Source: Spinacia oleracea | Lineage: Eukaryota; Streptophyta; Magnoliopsida; Caryophyllales; Amaranthaceae | Length of the DNA: 64,000 bases | Reading direction: 5' to 3' | Assembly: GCF_020520425.1 (NCBI RefSeq) | Contig: NC_079490.1 | Coordinates: 51,624,517-51,688,516, forward strand | In this document: one piece after another, positions 52,410 through 64,000 of the stretch | How positions within the stretch are numbered: position 1 is the first letter of the stretch | How the letters are laid out: the number at the start of each line of letters is the position of its first letter | Notes under the pieces: generated by a model | Seen by the model: the letters and a program-made list of their open reading frames with translations, nothing else | The model's database searches: none | Told to the model about the DNA's origin: nothing | Position numbers and translations under genes: made by a program

Positions 52410-53764
52410 TTAGAAAAAGAAGAAATAATCGGCAAACTCTCCTCTACAAACTCTTTTTGGGGGGGCAATCTCACTCTTTTCCTTAAACATGATTGAATTG
52501 GGAACTTTGAGGACAATGGAGGAAAGATTATCATCTAATGGAGATGGTTTGAGAAAAGAAAAAGGGTTTGAGGTGGGAAAAGAAGGAACTAGGCCAAGCT
52601 TTCTTGAAAATAGGACATAAAGGGAAGGGGTAGAAACAAGGGTTTCACAAACAACTCCTCCCGCATCACAAGACTCCAAAACATAAGCTTTTTCAACCAA
52701 AGGGTCCTCAATCAAGGATTTTTCCTCCAAATCATTCGCCTCAAAAACATCCTTAACGACCAAATGAGATGTCTTAATTTCACATTGACCAAAGAATTCA
52801 CTCAAGGAAGGAGAGATACGAGAGGATGGTGCTCTAAAGATAGCGGAAAGGGAGTGAAATTAAGGTCACTTGAGATAGGAGTAAGAGACTCAAGAATCGA
52901 ATCATCAATCAATAAGGGCTCATGATTCTCTACACCCTCAACTAACCAATCCCCAAAAGAGGCTACCTCACTCTCCTCAACATCATGCTCCTCATCTTCA
53001 TCATCCCAAAAACCACCATCAAGATTTAGACTACTCTTTCCCAATTGATTTTCATTCTCAACCTTCACCAAATCATCATCAATAATAGCAAAATGGTCTA
53101 TGGGTTTCCGAATAGCATTGATTTTAGCCTCAAGAAAGGTCATATGATCGGCTATTTGGTTGGCCCTAGAATTAAACTCTTTGATGCAATTCTCAAGGAT
53201 AAGCTCTAAGTTAGGTTCCGATGATTCTGAATGCATAGAATATTGAAAATCAACAAGGGAAGAAGAATCACAATCAAGCATATGAGGGAGATCATGCGAA
53301 TTCTTGCAAATAATTGAAGGACTTTGATAAGAAGCATCAAAAACATTTACATTAGAATGCAACTCATCAACATGAGAATAAGGGGAAACGAGATTAGAAT
53401 CATGCATATTCGGCTCACTATTGAAAGCATGCGACATTTCAAGGAAATTCATGCAAAAACTAGAATCAACATTAGAAACATGAAAATCCCTAACACATGT
53501 CCTATGATTGGTCATTTCCAAATCATAGGTATCTCTAGCTAACCAATTATAAAAATTCCAAGCTTCATCCAATGATTTAGCCCGAAATTCACCATGAATG
53601 ATATTCTCAACCATTCCCCTAGTAAGTTCATTAAGACCATCATAAATCATTTCACATAACTCCCACAAATCAAACCTATGATCACTTCCAAGAGATTCCT
53701 CAAGTCTTTCAAAATACCTCCAAAACCCTTCATGCTCAAATTGAGGAAACGAGAAACTTGCCAT
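52410..53764 (-). CDS. Gag-like region of element Y
   Basis: The reading begins MASFSFPQFEHEGFWRYFER about 100 bp after the primer site, with LWELCEMIYDGLNELTRGMV and AKSLDEAWNFYNWLARD, phrases like those of plant Athila-type gag proteins. The rest is acidic and of low complexity, without a zinc knuckle that I can see. It may still bind element RNA or help packaging by a related active element; that is inference. No pol follows. Confidence 0.65.
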
Positions 53765-53867
53765 TTTTTGAATTTTTCAAAATAAAACAAATAAATAAGA
53801 AAAACAAAAAGAATTATGCACAATGACCTAGACTCATCTAACTAACACAAACTAATGCAAACCGAAG

Positions 53868-53885
53868 TCCCCGACAACGGCGCCA
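53868..53885 (-). promoter_or_regulatory. Primer-binding site of element Y
   Basis: TGGCGCCGTTGTCGGGGA on the minus strand, next to the right LTR. It differs by one base from the common Athila site. Confidence 0.85.
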
Positions 53886-53888
53886 TTT

Positions 53889-56009
53889 TGATAGGAGAAA
53901 AACTAGGTCGTTACTAGTCTCTCCTAATCAAACAAATTACCTAAACTAACCACTAAACACAAGTAAAGCGGTAAGCAAGGGTCGGAATCCACAAGGACTA
54001 AGGTGCGCTAATTTATGCTAATCGAACAACAAGCTAGGTCGAAACGAGTTGGAAAATCAACTAACCAACTAAAACTAAATCAACTAAACTAACTACCAAA
54101 GACAAACGAGGTTAGGGAATGGGGATCAAACGCCAACAATAATGAAACAAGTATATGAGAAACAATTCAGAACGATGATGCACAAGCAAAGCATGAATGA
54201 GACGTTGGTTAGAAATAGATCCCCAAATGACTCCCGCCTTGGATCAATTCTTAGAATAGTCAAATGCGAACTCCCGTCCTACACACAACTACCCTTAGGT
54301 CACGGTTAAGCACAAACCAAACAATAGTCAACTTAGGTCACGATCCCTCGATTTTCCTAAAGTCAACTACCCCAAAATCTAAGTCATACACAAGTAGCTA
54401 ATTTGCATACAACAAAGTTTGAGTATGCTCAAACAAACAATAATTTAATCATGCAACATCACCAAATTCAAACTCATTTGCCCAAATCAATCATTGTTAG
54501 GTTTTCACCCAAACCCTAACCAATACAGTACTCAATCAACATAAAAATACTAAATTTAAAGACTTTAACAACTAATAACATGATACTAAGCAAAAACAAC
54601 TAATTTGAAGATTAAATTATAAAACTAAACATGAAACTAATCTAATCAAGGAAACATATGAAACAATAAATAAGACAATAAATGAAGAGAGAAAAGTAAG
54701 AAATTCTCATTGATTAATTGATGGAGATCTCCAAATCATTAATTCCCATATTTGAATCATCAAAATCCATCTTCAACCCATTGTTTCTCTCACTTTATCT
54801 CTCTGAAAACTCACTAAAACCCTAAAATATTAGAGAACTAATCTAAATATATGTACATGGTTCTAACTCTCCCCCTCAAAATAAAATAGCTAAGACTATT
54901 TAAACTAAATGATAATAAAGAAATTAAAAAGAGAAAAGAAAACAAAGTAAAAGAAAACAAAAGAAAAGAACTAAAAAAGAAGAGGAGAAAATGAATTATA
55001 AAAAGAAAAACCAAAAAAATAATTAAAAACCTCCCTTTTTGTTAAAACCCACCCCGTAGCTTTCTTTTCTCTTTAAATAAGTCAGCCCCTTGGGCCTCCA
55101 CCCTCCTTCGTTTCTTTTTAATTCGCAGCCCCCATCCCCTCTTCGTCCTTTTCTTGAGATTTTGCTCCCTCATAATTTTCAGCTGCTTCACAATTCATCA
55201 TCATCAACATCGCCGTCGATCTTCCATCATCAGACCACCGTGCATCACCGTCCATCCACTTCCTCGGTCGATCCAGACCATTGATTTTCTTTGCTTCTCC
55301 CCTTCTTCACGCAATCGTGGTCGTTGAATTTCAAATAAATCACAACCGTCGGAGTTCATTAATCCGTACAACAATTGAGCGCCCAAAAGTTCGGTCGAAC
55401 TTTAATGGAGGTTCGGACGAACCCGTTTCGGTTAGGGCGAACACCATTGAGGTTCGACCGAACCTCATACAATCAGGAACTCTAAATTTTCGGTTCAGCC
55501 GAACTAATTTACGGGTTCGAACGAATCAATTACTCTGTTTTTACTCTGTTTTCTGGGTTCTATTTTGATTGATTTTGATTGTATTTTTGCTGGGTTTTGT
55601 GCGAATTGGGTTGAGGTGGCCAGTTGTGGTGCTGTTGGCTGCGTTGAAGGTGGCGAGAAGGTGGGTGGCGATTGGTGTTGTTGTTGGTTGTGGTGTGGCG
55701 TGGAAATGGTGTACGGTGGCAGGTGTGAGGTGGTGTGAAGGGGCGAGAGAAGAGGATGGAGATGAGAGGCAGGGTGGTGTAGGATAAGTTTGAGGGGTGG
55801 TGTAGGATAAGGGAGAGGGGTGGTGGCAGCAGGGCAGCTTGTTGCTCTAGCTTGAAACCGTTGACTTTTCCTGACCGACCTAAGACTTGACTCAACCTTT
55901 GAAACTCGTGTTCGATAGTCCACACTGTTCACCTACACAATTAAAATAAAAAATGAGGGGAGAAACAAATAAATGTAAAATAAAAAAAATAAAAAAAATG
56001 AATAAAAAC

Positions 56010-56053
<44 letters not shown>

Positions 56054-56310
56054 GAAATAAAAATAAAAATAGAAAATTAATAACAAAAACTAAAATAATT
56101 AAACGATAAATTGTAAAACAAGTAAAATAAATAAATTACGGATTTAAGATATAAAAACTAACAAAAATAGCTAAAAATGCTAAACTAGGTTATAAATAGT
56201 CGGAATAAGAAATTAAGGAAAATAAAGATTAAAAATACTAAAAATAGAATAAAACGACTCAAATTATGCCTAAATCACTATCCTATGAGCGACATAAATG
56301 TCACTCATCA
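53889..56310 (-). repeat. 5' LTR of element Y
   Basis: 2422 bp and uninterrupted. It contains a TAA microsatellite at about 56010-56053, shorter than in the left copy. Confidence 0.92.
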
Positions 56311-56315
56311 AATCT

Positions 56316-59300
56316 TCAATTGTTTTGAAAATAATACCTGTAAGATCATGTGCTTTTCTCTATCTCATTCGATACATTTGTTTTCGATTTTCCCGGTGCA
56401 TAATATAATAATTCTTTAGCTTCACCTGAAATAAATACATTTTCTTGTATATGATATTACAAGACTTATCCATACACATTGGACATATATACCTTGTTCT
56501 GGAGGTCATAAATTGTAGTTTTTGATCAATGTTGATCAAACTTTGTTGGTCATACTTTCATGGCAATACATGATAAATAACAATATCATCGTCCAACTTG
56601 GAGGTATAATATAGCTAATAATGTTATTTATGGTTCTTCTAGACCATGACATAATATCCATTGGAAGGACATTACATACCTTTATCTTATATTTTAAGAT
56701 GATTCATATTTGTACAAGAATTCTTTCATGAATAAATTAATATGTATATTTCAAAACTCTCAAGTACTCAAACTACTGGTTGAGAAAACATTCCAAAAAC
56801 ACTCTTTTAGAGTTTTGATAATATCTCATCAATGTTGGGATGTTTGTATGCAAAACTCAAAAGGCTAGATGTTTAAGAACATCATGAATAAGTTTTTCAA
56901 GAACTTTTCTTATTTGCATGATTCATAACATACTATTAAATCAATATTATATTTCTTTTGCAACTACTAGCCCAATGAAGCAGGAATCTCATCTTATAAA
57001 TTTCCATAAAGTTGCAAATCCGTCTTACCATTATTTGGATTCATATTTCATATACGACATCATAATAGTTTTGAAACACGTATTACGAAATTATAACTAG
57101 ATAATTCTACATCATGCCATGATAAAACATAAAACAAACTAAATGTATGATGAATGATGCATGATGCATGATGCATTTACCTATTAACTACACATGTATA
57201 TGAATGTAAGACTCAAATGCAAAACAATGTACAGTGTGGATATTTCAAATCCATAACTTGTTGGACTTCAGGCCCATGAGCTCATTTGATCATTATAGTC
57301 ATGTCTACATCGAAACAGACATAGATTTACGATCCCCTATTCAAAATCCATTATTTCTCGCATATGCATTATATTTCGGTTCCATCATCTACCGGTATCA
57401 TCAAAATTCTTCAACATATACTTTGCATGCTATTTATGAATGATATCTGAATACTTATTCAATAGGTACCATTCATCTTTTCTCACAGGCCATCTATTAT
57501 ATTTCAGATATCTATACCACTTCAAGGGTATTTTATACACTATATAATTAATAGTGTTTTCTTTATTTTCAAAAATATCATCAACTGCATTATCTTTCCA
57601 TCCTTATCATATAATCACTATGTTGGAACCGTATATTTAATCTACACTTCAGGTGTAGAGATTTAAATAAATATTTGCAAGATATATATTTCTCAACACT
57701 TACTATATGTAACATCTAGCACTATGACTATCATACACCTTTATGCCTTTGAACATGTAACAGTTTAACACAATCAAGTCATAGATATTTATGTCCAAAC
57801 ATACTTCGAGGACATAAAGCTGGCATGTACACTTACTCATATGGGGATCAATTTATTATCTTTCAATTTTGCCAACTTATTCTTGCTCGTCTCCCCTAAG
57901 TTGGGAAAATATTTTCAATATGTTACGGGGGCATAAAAAATTTCACCAACTAAATAATACACTTTTCAACGTGTATTTTGATAAATATTACATACTTTTG
58001 TTCTCTTCTGGAGATCAACATTGATTATGGGGAGTAGATATAATATGCAGTTGTTTTCTTCATATTTTCTCTTTTTGTGCTGACGTATGATTGCCCCGAT
58101 CAAGAGATTTATGATGCTTATTTATGATACTTAAATCAATCACAAAATACTTGTAAACTTATTGGTGATCTTCAAGTCACCTACTATCATTCTGGTGAAA
58201 TTCAGGCCACTTACTATCATGGTGAACTTCAAATCACCTATCATTATACAATTTTCAAAATCATTAATATCTCTTGTATTTATTTTCTCAATCGATTCAT
58301 TATAATTCGATTGAAATACAACTCAACCTCATCATTTTGTCCTGCCTTTGAATATATACAACATATGAGGGAGTGTCAGCACATAAAATTTTATTTGATA
58401 AGAATTTTCAAATTCTCATAACGGGTGTTCTTAAACCCGGATGGCCTGGATTATCACATCATGCCTATATAATATCATATAAAATATTTCATTCGATAAA
58501 TGCTGGTTATCTTCTCAAAGTGATCACTGTAATTATAGAATACTATAATTTGAACATATTGTGATGTGATATAACGACACAAACTGGTGTCTCAATTATA
58601 ACTGCAAGACAATCTAAACAAAACTTATGGAAGATAGCTTGTACTCTTCAAGAGTATTCATTACAACTTTGGTACATATCACAAAAGTATACATCTTCAT
58701 AATGTAGTATATTACTCATACTCATAGAGCGAGTCAATAAGACATGATCAAAGATTTGTACCAAGTTTAACATATTGTATTATAATCCTGATCATATACT
58801 ACTAATTTTATTATGTTGAGAGCTATTTCCCACTAATCCTTGCATGTATTCATGTATAAATTTGGTTTGGAGAGCGCTACAATGTTTACTAGACATATAT
58901 TTTCATACACCATGTTTATCTACAATTTATTCCCTTTTGATGGGTGCTAATAAAGCTCAACAAGATGCTTTGGTGTAATGGGCCAAACATTTGTTAATTT
59001 TTCCTCTGCAACCAACCAAAAATATAAAATTTGTATTTTCTCATTATTAACTTTCACATGCTTTTCAACATTTACAATCTCACTTCTGGTGTGTATATGT
59101 GTATTTTGAAATTACATTTGTACTCATTTATTCACCCATGATTATATTATATTTTACTTTCACATCCTCGATCATGACTATTGACATTATCTTCACTATC
59201 TTTAGTCATACAATTTCTCATTCACTTCTGGGAATGGTTTACCTAATTGAATGTGATCATAATGATTTTCTTCAGGATTTCGTTATTTGTTTCCTCCACC

Positions 59301-60765
59301 AAAAAGACAATATATAACTATTTAAAAACACTCTTAAATCTCTCTCAAAAATATCGCGTCTGCAGGACCACACTAGTTTCATGAAAGAAATGTAGGGTAT
59401 CTTGACAACAAGATTTAGAAACTATTATAGTTTTCTAGGTCATATTTTCTTCACTTCTCCAAAAGGTCTGCGGGCCTTTAATGGTCAAAAGTCTAAACTT
59501 AAGTCGTGAACCTATTTTGACTTGTAAACAACAGTCAAGGGTATATTCGCATTTCAACATATAACACCCTTGATAAAAAAAATTCTTCAGAAAGAGCAAG
59601 ACCACATATTTAAGTTTTTCAATATTATCTAGTAAATTTTACTTGTTTTAGTAGACCAATATCCTTTTTCTCCATAGCGGTAACATACATTGGTCAAGTA
59701 TCATTTTTATCTTGTTCTTGTTTGTTGACATCCTTGTCCCACTTCTGGTGAGGATATGAGTTATTGAGAGAACCATCTCGGCCTCAAACTCGACCATATT
59801 CGTATCCACGCCAACGTCCATGACCACGTCCTCGACCACTTTTGTTGTGTGGTATTTTTCTTTCCCATTATGGGATGTCCCATTCGCTTAAGGGAATGGA
59901 GCAGGACCAGTTGGACGTGAATCTTAATTTTTAATCAATAGCTCATTATTTTTAAAAAAAATTTTTCAGCCACAAGGAGACAAGATATAATTTCAAAATA
60001 TTTCTTAATCTCTTTTCACTGTGTCTGCAGGACAACTTATTTGAGTGAAAGTTAGAATAGGTTTTCTCCATCATTACGTAGCATGACATATATATCCATA
60101 ACGTAGCATACGTTTATATGCAAATCATATTAGTCAAACTATAGCATAAGTTTAGAGGCAAATCAAATAAGGCAAGAATCATTTACTTTGTAGATAAAAA
60201 AAAATGCTAAAAAGCCTGACCCATAACTATTGTAAATACATAATGCGGAAGTTCATACGGAGTACTCAAAACTACCGCTTCGCATGCATCCTTTGTTTGG
60301 TTAATGAGGATTACTATGTCGTGAAAACGGAATTATATAGATCAAGATTAAACAATCAAGTAATTAAAATAAGCTTATATTGATGGTTAGTTATGGTGTG
60401 ATACAATCATAAAGGAAATAAAATAAACAACGATTGCGGCAATGCAATAACTCTAACCATTAACGTAACTCCAATTGACACATACTTTAATATGTTGGCA
60501 TTAACTCCACCATTAACTCCAATCATTAACAATCACATATGCAAAATAATCACATCAATTCGCAACTCATAGCTGTCAACGATGGATCTCAATACCAACT
60601 AACAAATTTCAATCGCAGTTAAATGCTATAATCGCAAGTATATATGCTATATCAATCTCAAAGATTTAATAATAAGATTAGCAAATATAACAACATTTAC
60701 CTCAACGATGAATGCATTTCTTTGGTTTTCGTCTGCTCAGCGGTTAGGGTTTGGTGCTGATAACG
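56316..60765 (-). pseudogene. Copia X, main internal piece, decayed
   Basis: Traces on the minus strand keep copia order: gag with an Arg/Gly-rich stretch and a remnant zinc knuckle (about 59870-59640), a pre-integrase trace near 58550-58370, and RNase H-side traces at about 56700-56330. Elsewhere the sequence is AT-rich and too eroded for domain calls. Many breaks are evident. Confidence 0.7.
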
Positions 60766-60951
60766 TGTTGTGAAATAGAGAGAAATGGAGGAGAAATTGG
60801 GAGAGAACAACTGTGTGTTTTATTCCATGAACAATGGGGTATATATACATACAATACAATAGGGTTTGTTTGGGAACAATAAACCCTAAGATCTAGAATA
60901 TTCTGGAAATATACTAAGGGTATAATGGACATCTACATAATATTCATAACA
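60766..60951 (-). repeat. 5' LTR of copia X
   Basis: 186 bp, matching 25976-26161 at all but about five positions, and followed by GTTAG (60952-60956). Confidence 0.92.
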
Positions 60952-60956
60952 GTTAG

Positions 60957-61103
60957 TTCTCTAAATCCGTACTTAATACATCGTAATAATAATTGTAGAT
61001 GCCATATGTAATAATCCGTACATATTATTTATGACATTTTCTTCTTCCTGTCCAGAAAAATAAATGAAACAGAAGTCACAAAAATAATGCATACGATTCG
61101 ATC
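60957..61103. other. Spacer between copia X and the Harbinger element
   Basis: About 150 bp of AT-rich DNA with nothing recognised. Together with 25862-25970 it was continuous before copia X inserted. Confidence 0.4.
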
Positions 61104-61562
61104 TAAGAGCACTCCCAACAGTGGGGAAAAAATGTGCTCACGAGTAAAAATCGGTGAGGAAAAAAAAGAACACGGACAACATTAATGGGTGAAATGAAAA
61201 ATGCTCGCGAGGAAGCGTAAATGTGCTCGCGCGGCATTCTGTTTGAATTATTTGCTCACGAAAATGTGGGCCCCGAATTGCTGTTTTGCAGGCGAATAAT
61301 GCAGGAAATTGCAGGCAAATACTGATGATATGCAGGCGAAAATGGCAAAAATGCCGTTGGAATTGCACAATACAGCCAAAACATTTAAAGCAAAGATTCC
61401 ACTAACCCACCATATCCAATGGACGGTCGCCACGTGTAACATCATCAACCAATCACAAAATTGTACAATTTACAACGGCTATATTTCTTTTAACGGGTAA
61501 TTTTCCCTGAAATAATTTAAAATAAAATAAAATTATACCAACGGTCATAAAATTTCAAGACC

Positions 61563-61570
61563 TATAAATA
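61563..61570 (+). promoter_or_regulatory. TATA box for Harbinger ORF1
   Basis: TATAAATA is followed by a CT-rich leader (TTTTTCTCTCTCTAAAATC) typical of plant transcription starts, about 570 bp before the ORF1 ATG. Confidence 0.55.
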
Positions 61571-61748
61571 GAGACCAATTTTGTTATATTTTGACACACT
61601 TTCAAAAATCATTTTTCTCTCTCTAAAATCATCAAAATCATTTTTCATATAAGTATTACTATAATTTGTGTTATTTTTTGAAAATTATTGAACATTTCCA
61701 GTAACATATATTTTCAAAAATCTTATTTCCGGTTGTTATTTATTAATT

Positions 61749-61750
<2 letters not shown>

Positions 61751-61830
<80 letters not shown>

Positions 61831-61971
61831 GGGAAAACACCAAAACGTTACAAGCTTAACAAGCTACAAAGATCGAGGGAACTACAAGAAGTTGGAGGGG
61901 AGCCGAGATACAATCTGGGCCCCCACTCCTCTAGCTATGGCGAACCCGATCCTGCTGAAAATGTGGGCAGC

Positions 61972-62030
<59 letters not shown>
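61751..62030. repeat. Two (ATT)n runs around a 141-bp unique segment
   Basis: (ATT)n runs at 61751-61830 and 61972-62030 enclose a GC-richer 141-bp segment (61831-61971) unlike its AT-rich surroundings. It may be a small retroposed fragment with an (ATT)n tail, or a piece of the ORF1 leader. Confidence 0.75.
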
Positions 62031-62031
<1 letters not shown>

Positions 62032-62139
62032 TTATTATTGTCATTATTGTCATTATTATTGTTGTTACTAGTAGGTATATTTACTGTTAAAATTATTATC
62101 GTTACTTATTAGTGTGCTTGCGTATTTTTTAAAAATAAA

Positions 62140-63174
62140 ATGGACCCTAATTACTATTCTCAAAATTTAGAAAACAATTTTGATGATTTTGATCTCAACT
62201 CTGACAACAATCAGCATCCCGGCTATGATTCTTATTCGCAGGGTAATTCTTCCTCTCAAAATTTTCAACAATCTTTTTATGCTAACACTATTGTAGACCG
62301 TGAAGCTATAGAGGAACGTGTTATGGAGACACAAGAACCGATCATGACACATCCATTTCCCGTCAACCCAAATCAACCAATTAAGGTTGCATCTCAGTCT
62401 CGAAGTTGGTCGATTCAGGAGGATGAAGCTCTGGTTGATTCCTACATTAAATTTTGCTCCGATCAGATTATAGGCACCAACATAAGAAAAGCTGATATTT
62501 GGAGGCAAGCTGCTGCGCGCTATAGCCAAATTCAAGTAGGTAGACCGTACGAACTTCCTGTAAGAAATGCAAAATGTTTAGAGAGTCGTTGGGGAAGGAT
62601 GTCTCCAGACATCATGTTGTGGGCTGCTAGTTTTGAAAAGGCTGGTAGGTTATTTGCAAGTGGGAATAATGATGCGGACCAAGTTGCTACCGCTCACAAG
62701 TTATACCGCACAGAAAACAAAAAGAATTTCACATTGATGCATGCTTGGAAGATGCTTACTAAAGAAAACCCAAAGTGGAGGGTGATGATGAGGTGGGGTA
62801 TGTCAAAGACAGAGAGAGAAACATACGATGCCAGTCTACCAATTTCTACTGAAGAGAGTGATGGAAGTGGCAAGAGAACTAGAGTTGATGATGATGGTGA
62901 CACCGTCTTGCCAAGTGGTGGGAGCTTCGTATCTAGAGGTATATCTCGACCAGATGGTGTAAAGAAAGCTAAGGCCAGAAGAAAAGGAAAAGGGGCAGAA
63001 TCATCAGAGGCAGTTTCGTCTTTTGGAAGTCGTTTGCAAGCTAACACTGGAGTGAGGAATAATGAGCACGAACTTAATTTAAAGAGATTCGAGCTAGAAG
63101 CAGAAAAGACTATAATTAGGAGGCGACAACTTGACATAGAGGAACAGAGAATTCAGTTGGATAACAAAAAATGA
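62140..63174 (+). CDS. Harbinger ORF1, Myb/SANT-like DNA-binding protein
   Basis: The 344-residue protein begins MDPNYYSQNLENNFDDFDLN with an acidic Asn/Gln-rich N-terminus. At about residues 87-150 it has a trihelix/SANT-like fold (SRSWSIQEDEALVDSYIKF, RNAKCLESRWGRMS), then LMHAWKMLTKENPKW. A basic patch (KKAKARRKGKG) near residue 275 could be a nuclear signal, and a charged coiled coil (residues about 305-344) closes it. In PIF/Harbinger elements the Myb-like protein binds the ends and brings the transposase to the nucleus. The conserved tail phrase DFLQTLVSKACLTPDEEKV lies just beyond the stop in the next frame (63171-63278), after a six-A run, and has a TAG inside it, so the C-terminus is probably shortened. 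Confidence 0.8.
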   Translation: MDPNYYSQNLENNFDDFDLNSDNNQHPGYDSYSQGNSSSQNFQQSFYANTIVDREAIEERVMETQEPIMTHPFPVNPNQPIKVASQSRSWSIQEDEALVDSYIKFCSDQIIGTNIRKADIWRQAAARYSQIQVGRPYELPVRNAKCLESRWGRMSPDIMLWAASFEKAGRLFASGNNDADQVATAHKLYRTENKKNFTLMHAWKMLTKENPKWRVMMRWGMSKTERETYDASLPISTEESDGSGKRTRVDDDGDTVLPSGGSFVSRGISRPDGVKKAKARRKGKGAESSEAVSSFGSRLQANTGVRNNEHELNLKRFELEAEKTIIRRRQLDIEEQRIQLDNKK

Positions 63175-63278
63175 AACATGATTTCTTGCAAACATTGGTG
63201 TCTAAGGCTTGTCTAACTCCTGATGAGGAAAAAGTTAAGGCAAGATAGATGTTGGAGTTTTATGGTGGTGATAATTAG

Positions 63279-63534
63279 CAAGGTGTTTAATGTTTAGTTT
63301 ATTTCATGTGTTTAAATTTTATGTCACAATCTAGTTTTAATAAGTTTTCAATAATCTTGTATTAATTCGTGTTGTGCCTTTAAACTTGTATTAGTTCGTG
63401 TTATGTCTTTAACTTTGTATTGTTTTGTGTTATGTAATATATTATATTATGTTTTATTGCCAAGTAGTATTTCACACATTGTTGTTATTATATTATAAGA
63501 AAGTACAATATAATCCTATCAAGAAATCCATAAA
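63279..63534. other. Spacer after Harbinger ORF1
   Basis: A T-rich 3' UTR-like stretch, in which a TTGTATTAGTTCGTGTTATG-type phrase recurs about three times (63357-63435). Confidence 0.5.
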
Positions 63535-63757
63535 ATCTTATCAACCAATAGAAAATCTAAGAAAATCTGAGAACATCCAGTAACATCTTATCAAGAAAAT
63601 CTTATCAAAAAAATCTAAGAACATCCAATAACATCTTATCGAAAATCTAAGAAAATCCAAAAAAATCTTATCGAAAATCTAAGAAAATCCAAAAATGTTA
63701 TCGAAAATCTAAGAAAATCAAAAAATCTTATCGAAAATCTAAGAAAATCCAAAAATC
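63535..63757. repeat. Tandem array, about 30-bp unit, between ORF1 and ORF2
   Basis: Units of the form CTTATCGAAAATCTAAGAAA plus ATCCAAAAAT repeat about seven times, clean on the right and degenerate on the left. The array lies just upstream of the ORF2 promoter. Confidence 0.85.
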
Positions 63758-63781
63758 CATATATTCTTATCCACATCACTC

Positions 63782-63789
63782 TTTAAATA
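63782..63789 (+). promoter_or_regulatory. TATA-like box for Harbinger ORF2
   Basis: TTTAAATA is followed by a CT/CA-rich leader and the ATG at 63858, giving a short, plausible 5' UTR. Confidence 0.4.
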
Positions 63790-63857
63790 CACACACATTA
63801 TCAAACTCATTTCTCACACTCACTTCTCATTCTCACACTCTACTATATCTCAAAAAA

Positions 63858-64000
63858 ATGTTATTTGAATACAGTTCAAGCTCAGAATCTGCTGATGAGA
63901 ATCCATACGGAGAAGTTGATCGAATGGTTGACGAATTTGTCACTCATCACTTACCAAACACATTCTTTCCACGAGGTCCTAGACTTCGAAATGTGAATGA
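63858..64000 (+). CDS. Start of Harbinger ORF2, probable transposase
   Basis: The frame from ATG at 63858 is open to the window end and begins MLFEYSSSSESADENPYGEV. Only about 47 residues are visible, before any DDE motif, so the transposase call rests on position after ORF1 and on orientation. A serine/acid-rich start is common in these proteins. Confidence 0.5.
   Translation, partial: MLFEYSSSSESADENPYGEVDRMVDEFVTHHLPNTFFPRGPRLRNVN

Larger units (their letters stand above)
61107..64000 (+). mobile_element. PIF/Harbinger transposon, left part
   Basis: The element begins GAGCACTCCCAACAGTGGGG after a TAA (61104-61106), which fits the 3-bp TWA target duplication of this superfamily, and similar GAGCA(T/C)CTCC ends are common in plant Harbingers. 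It holds a TATA promoter, a Myb/SANT-like ORF1 and the start of a second ORF where the transposase belongs, both pointing right. The right end is outside the window, so the inverted repeat and target duplication cannot be confirmed. Confidence 0.7.

Noticed and set aside
56316-60765. Short plus-strand ORFs as possible genes
   Set aside because: They fall in the decayed interior of copia X, where minus-strand traces of copia proteins explain the sequence better.
61688-62112. ORFs with runs of Ile, Tyr or Leu
   Set aside because: Translation of (ATT)n runs around a 141-bp segment; there is no start context or domain.

Overview
This window looks like intergenic DNA from a large, repeat-rich flowering plant genome. 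I found no convincing single-copy host gene. The evidence for a plant is the company of elements: a Tat/Retand-type Ty3/gypsy with a second RNase H, a chromodomain Ty3/gypsy with 3-kb LTRs, Ty1/copia elements primed by initiator tRNA-Met, a Helitron carrying an RPA70-like gene beside RepHel, Stowaway MITEs with plant-type CTCCCTCC ends, a tRNA-derived SINE and a PIF/Harbinger transposon with a Myb-like ORF. Background DNA is very AT-rich. The species cannot be fixed from this sequence; a dicot is most likely.

Left part (1-25970). A minus-strand Tat/Retand-like element fills 1-7439 and runs off the left edge; its 3' region holds a 45-bp tandem array and the end of an opposite-strand ORF. A Helitron follows (about 7644-19514, 5' end uncertain). 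It carries a nine-exon RPA70-like gene and a RepHel gene, and was itself hit by a hAT-type element and two Stowaway MITEs. Its 3' end sits at an A^T site inside the integrase of a plus-strand copia (copia A, 19515-24127). That copia abuts a second LTR tail of its own family (24128-24335), which abuts the 3' end of an L1-type LINE (24336-24867). A third Stowaway, a SINE and a 194-bp Helitron complete this side.

Centre (25976-60951) is one nest. An old copia X (LTRs 25976-26161 and 60766-60951, target duplication GTTAG) was split by copia B (26364-36830, ATTTC) and by Y (36959-56310, AATCT), a gag-only element with an Athila-type primer site. Inside the left LTR of Y lies chromovirus Z (37808-48728, TTAAT). 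All four target duplications can be read, so the order is secure: X first, then B and Y, then Z inside Y. LTR differences counted by eye (about 2.7% in X, under 1% in B, Y and Z) agree.

Right part (60957-64000). A short unmarked stretch is followed by the left end of a plus-strand PIF/Harbinger element (from 61107) with its own promoter, a Myb/SANT-like ORF1, a 30-bp tandem array and the start of a probable transposase gene that leaves the window.

These genes serve element replication rather than host metabolism: Rep/helicase with a single-strand binding protein in the Helitron, gag-pol in the LTR elements, and Myb-like plus transposase proteins in the Harbinger. I did not find a clearly new biological system. 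The items most worth following are the RPA gene of the Helitron and the hAT element inside it, the opposite-strand ORF of the Tat element, the gag-only element Y, and the insertion chain whose left halves should lie beyond the left edge.
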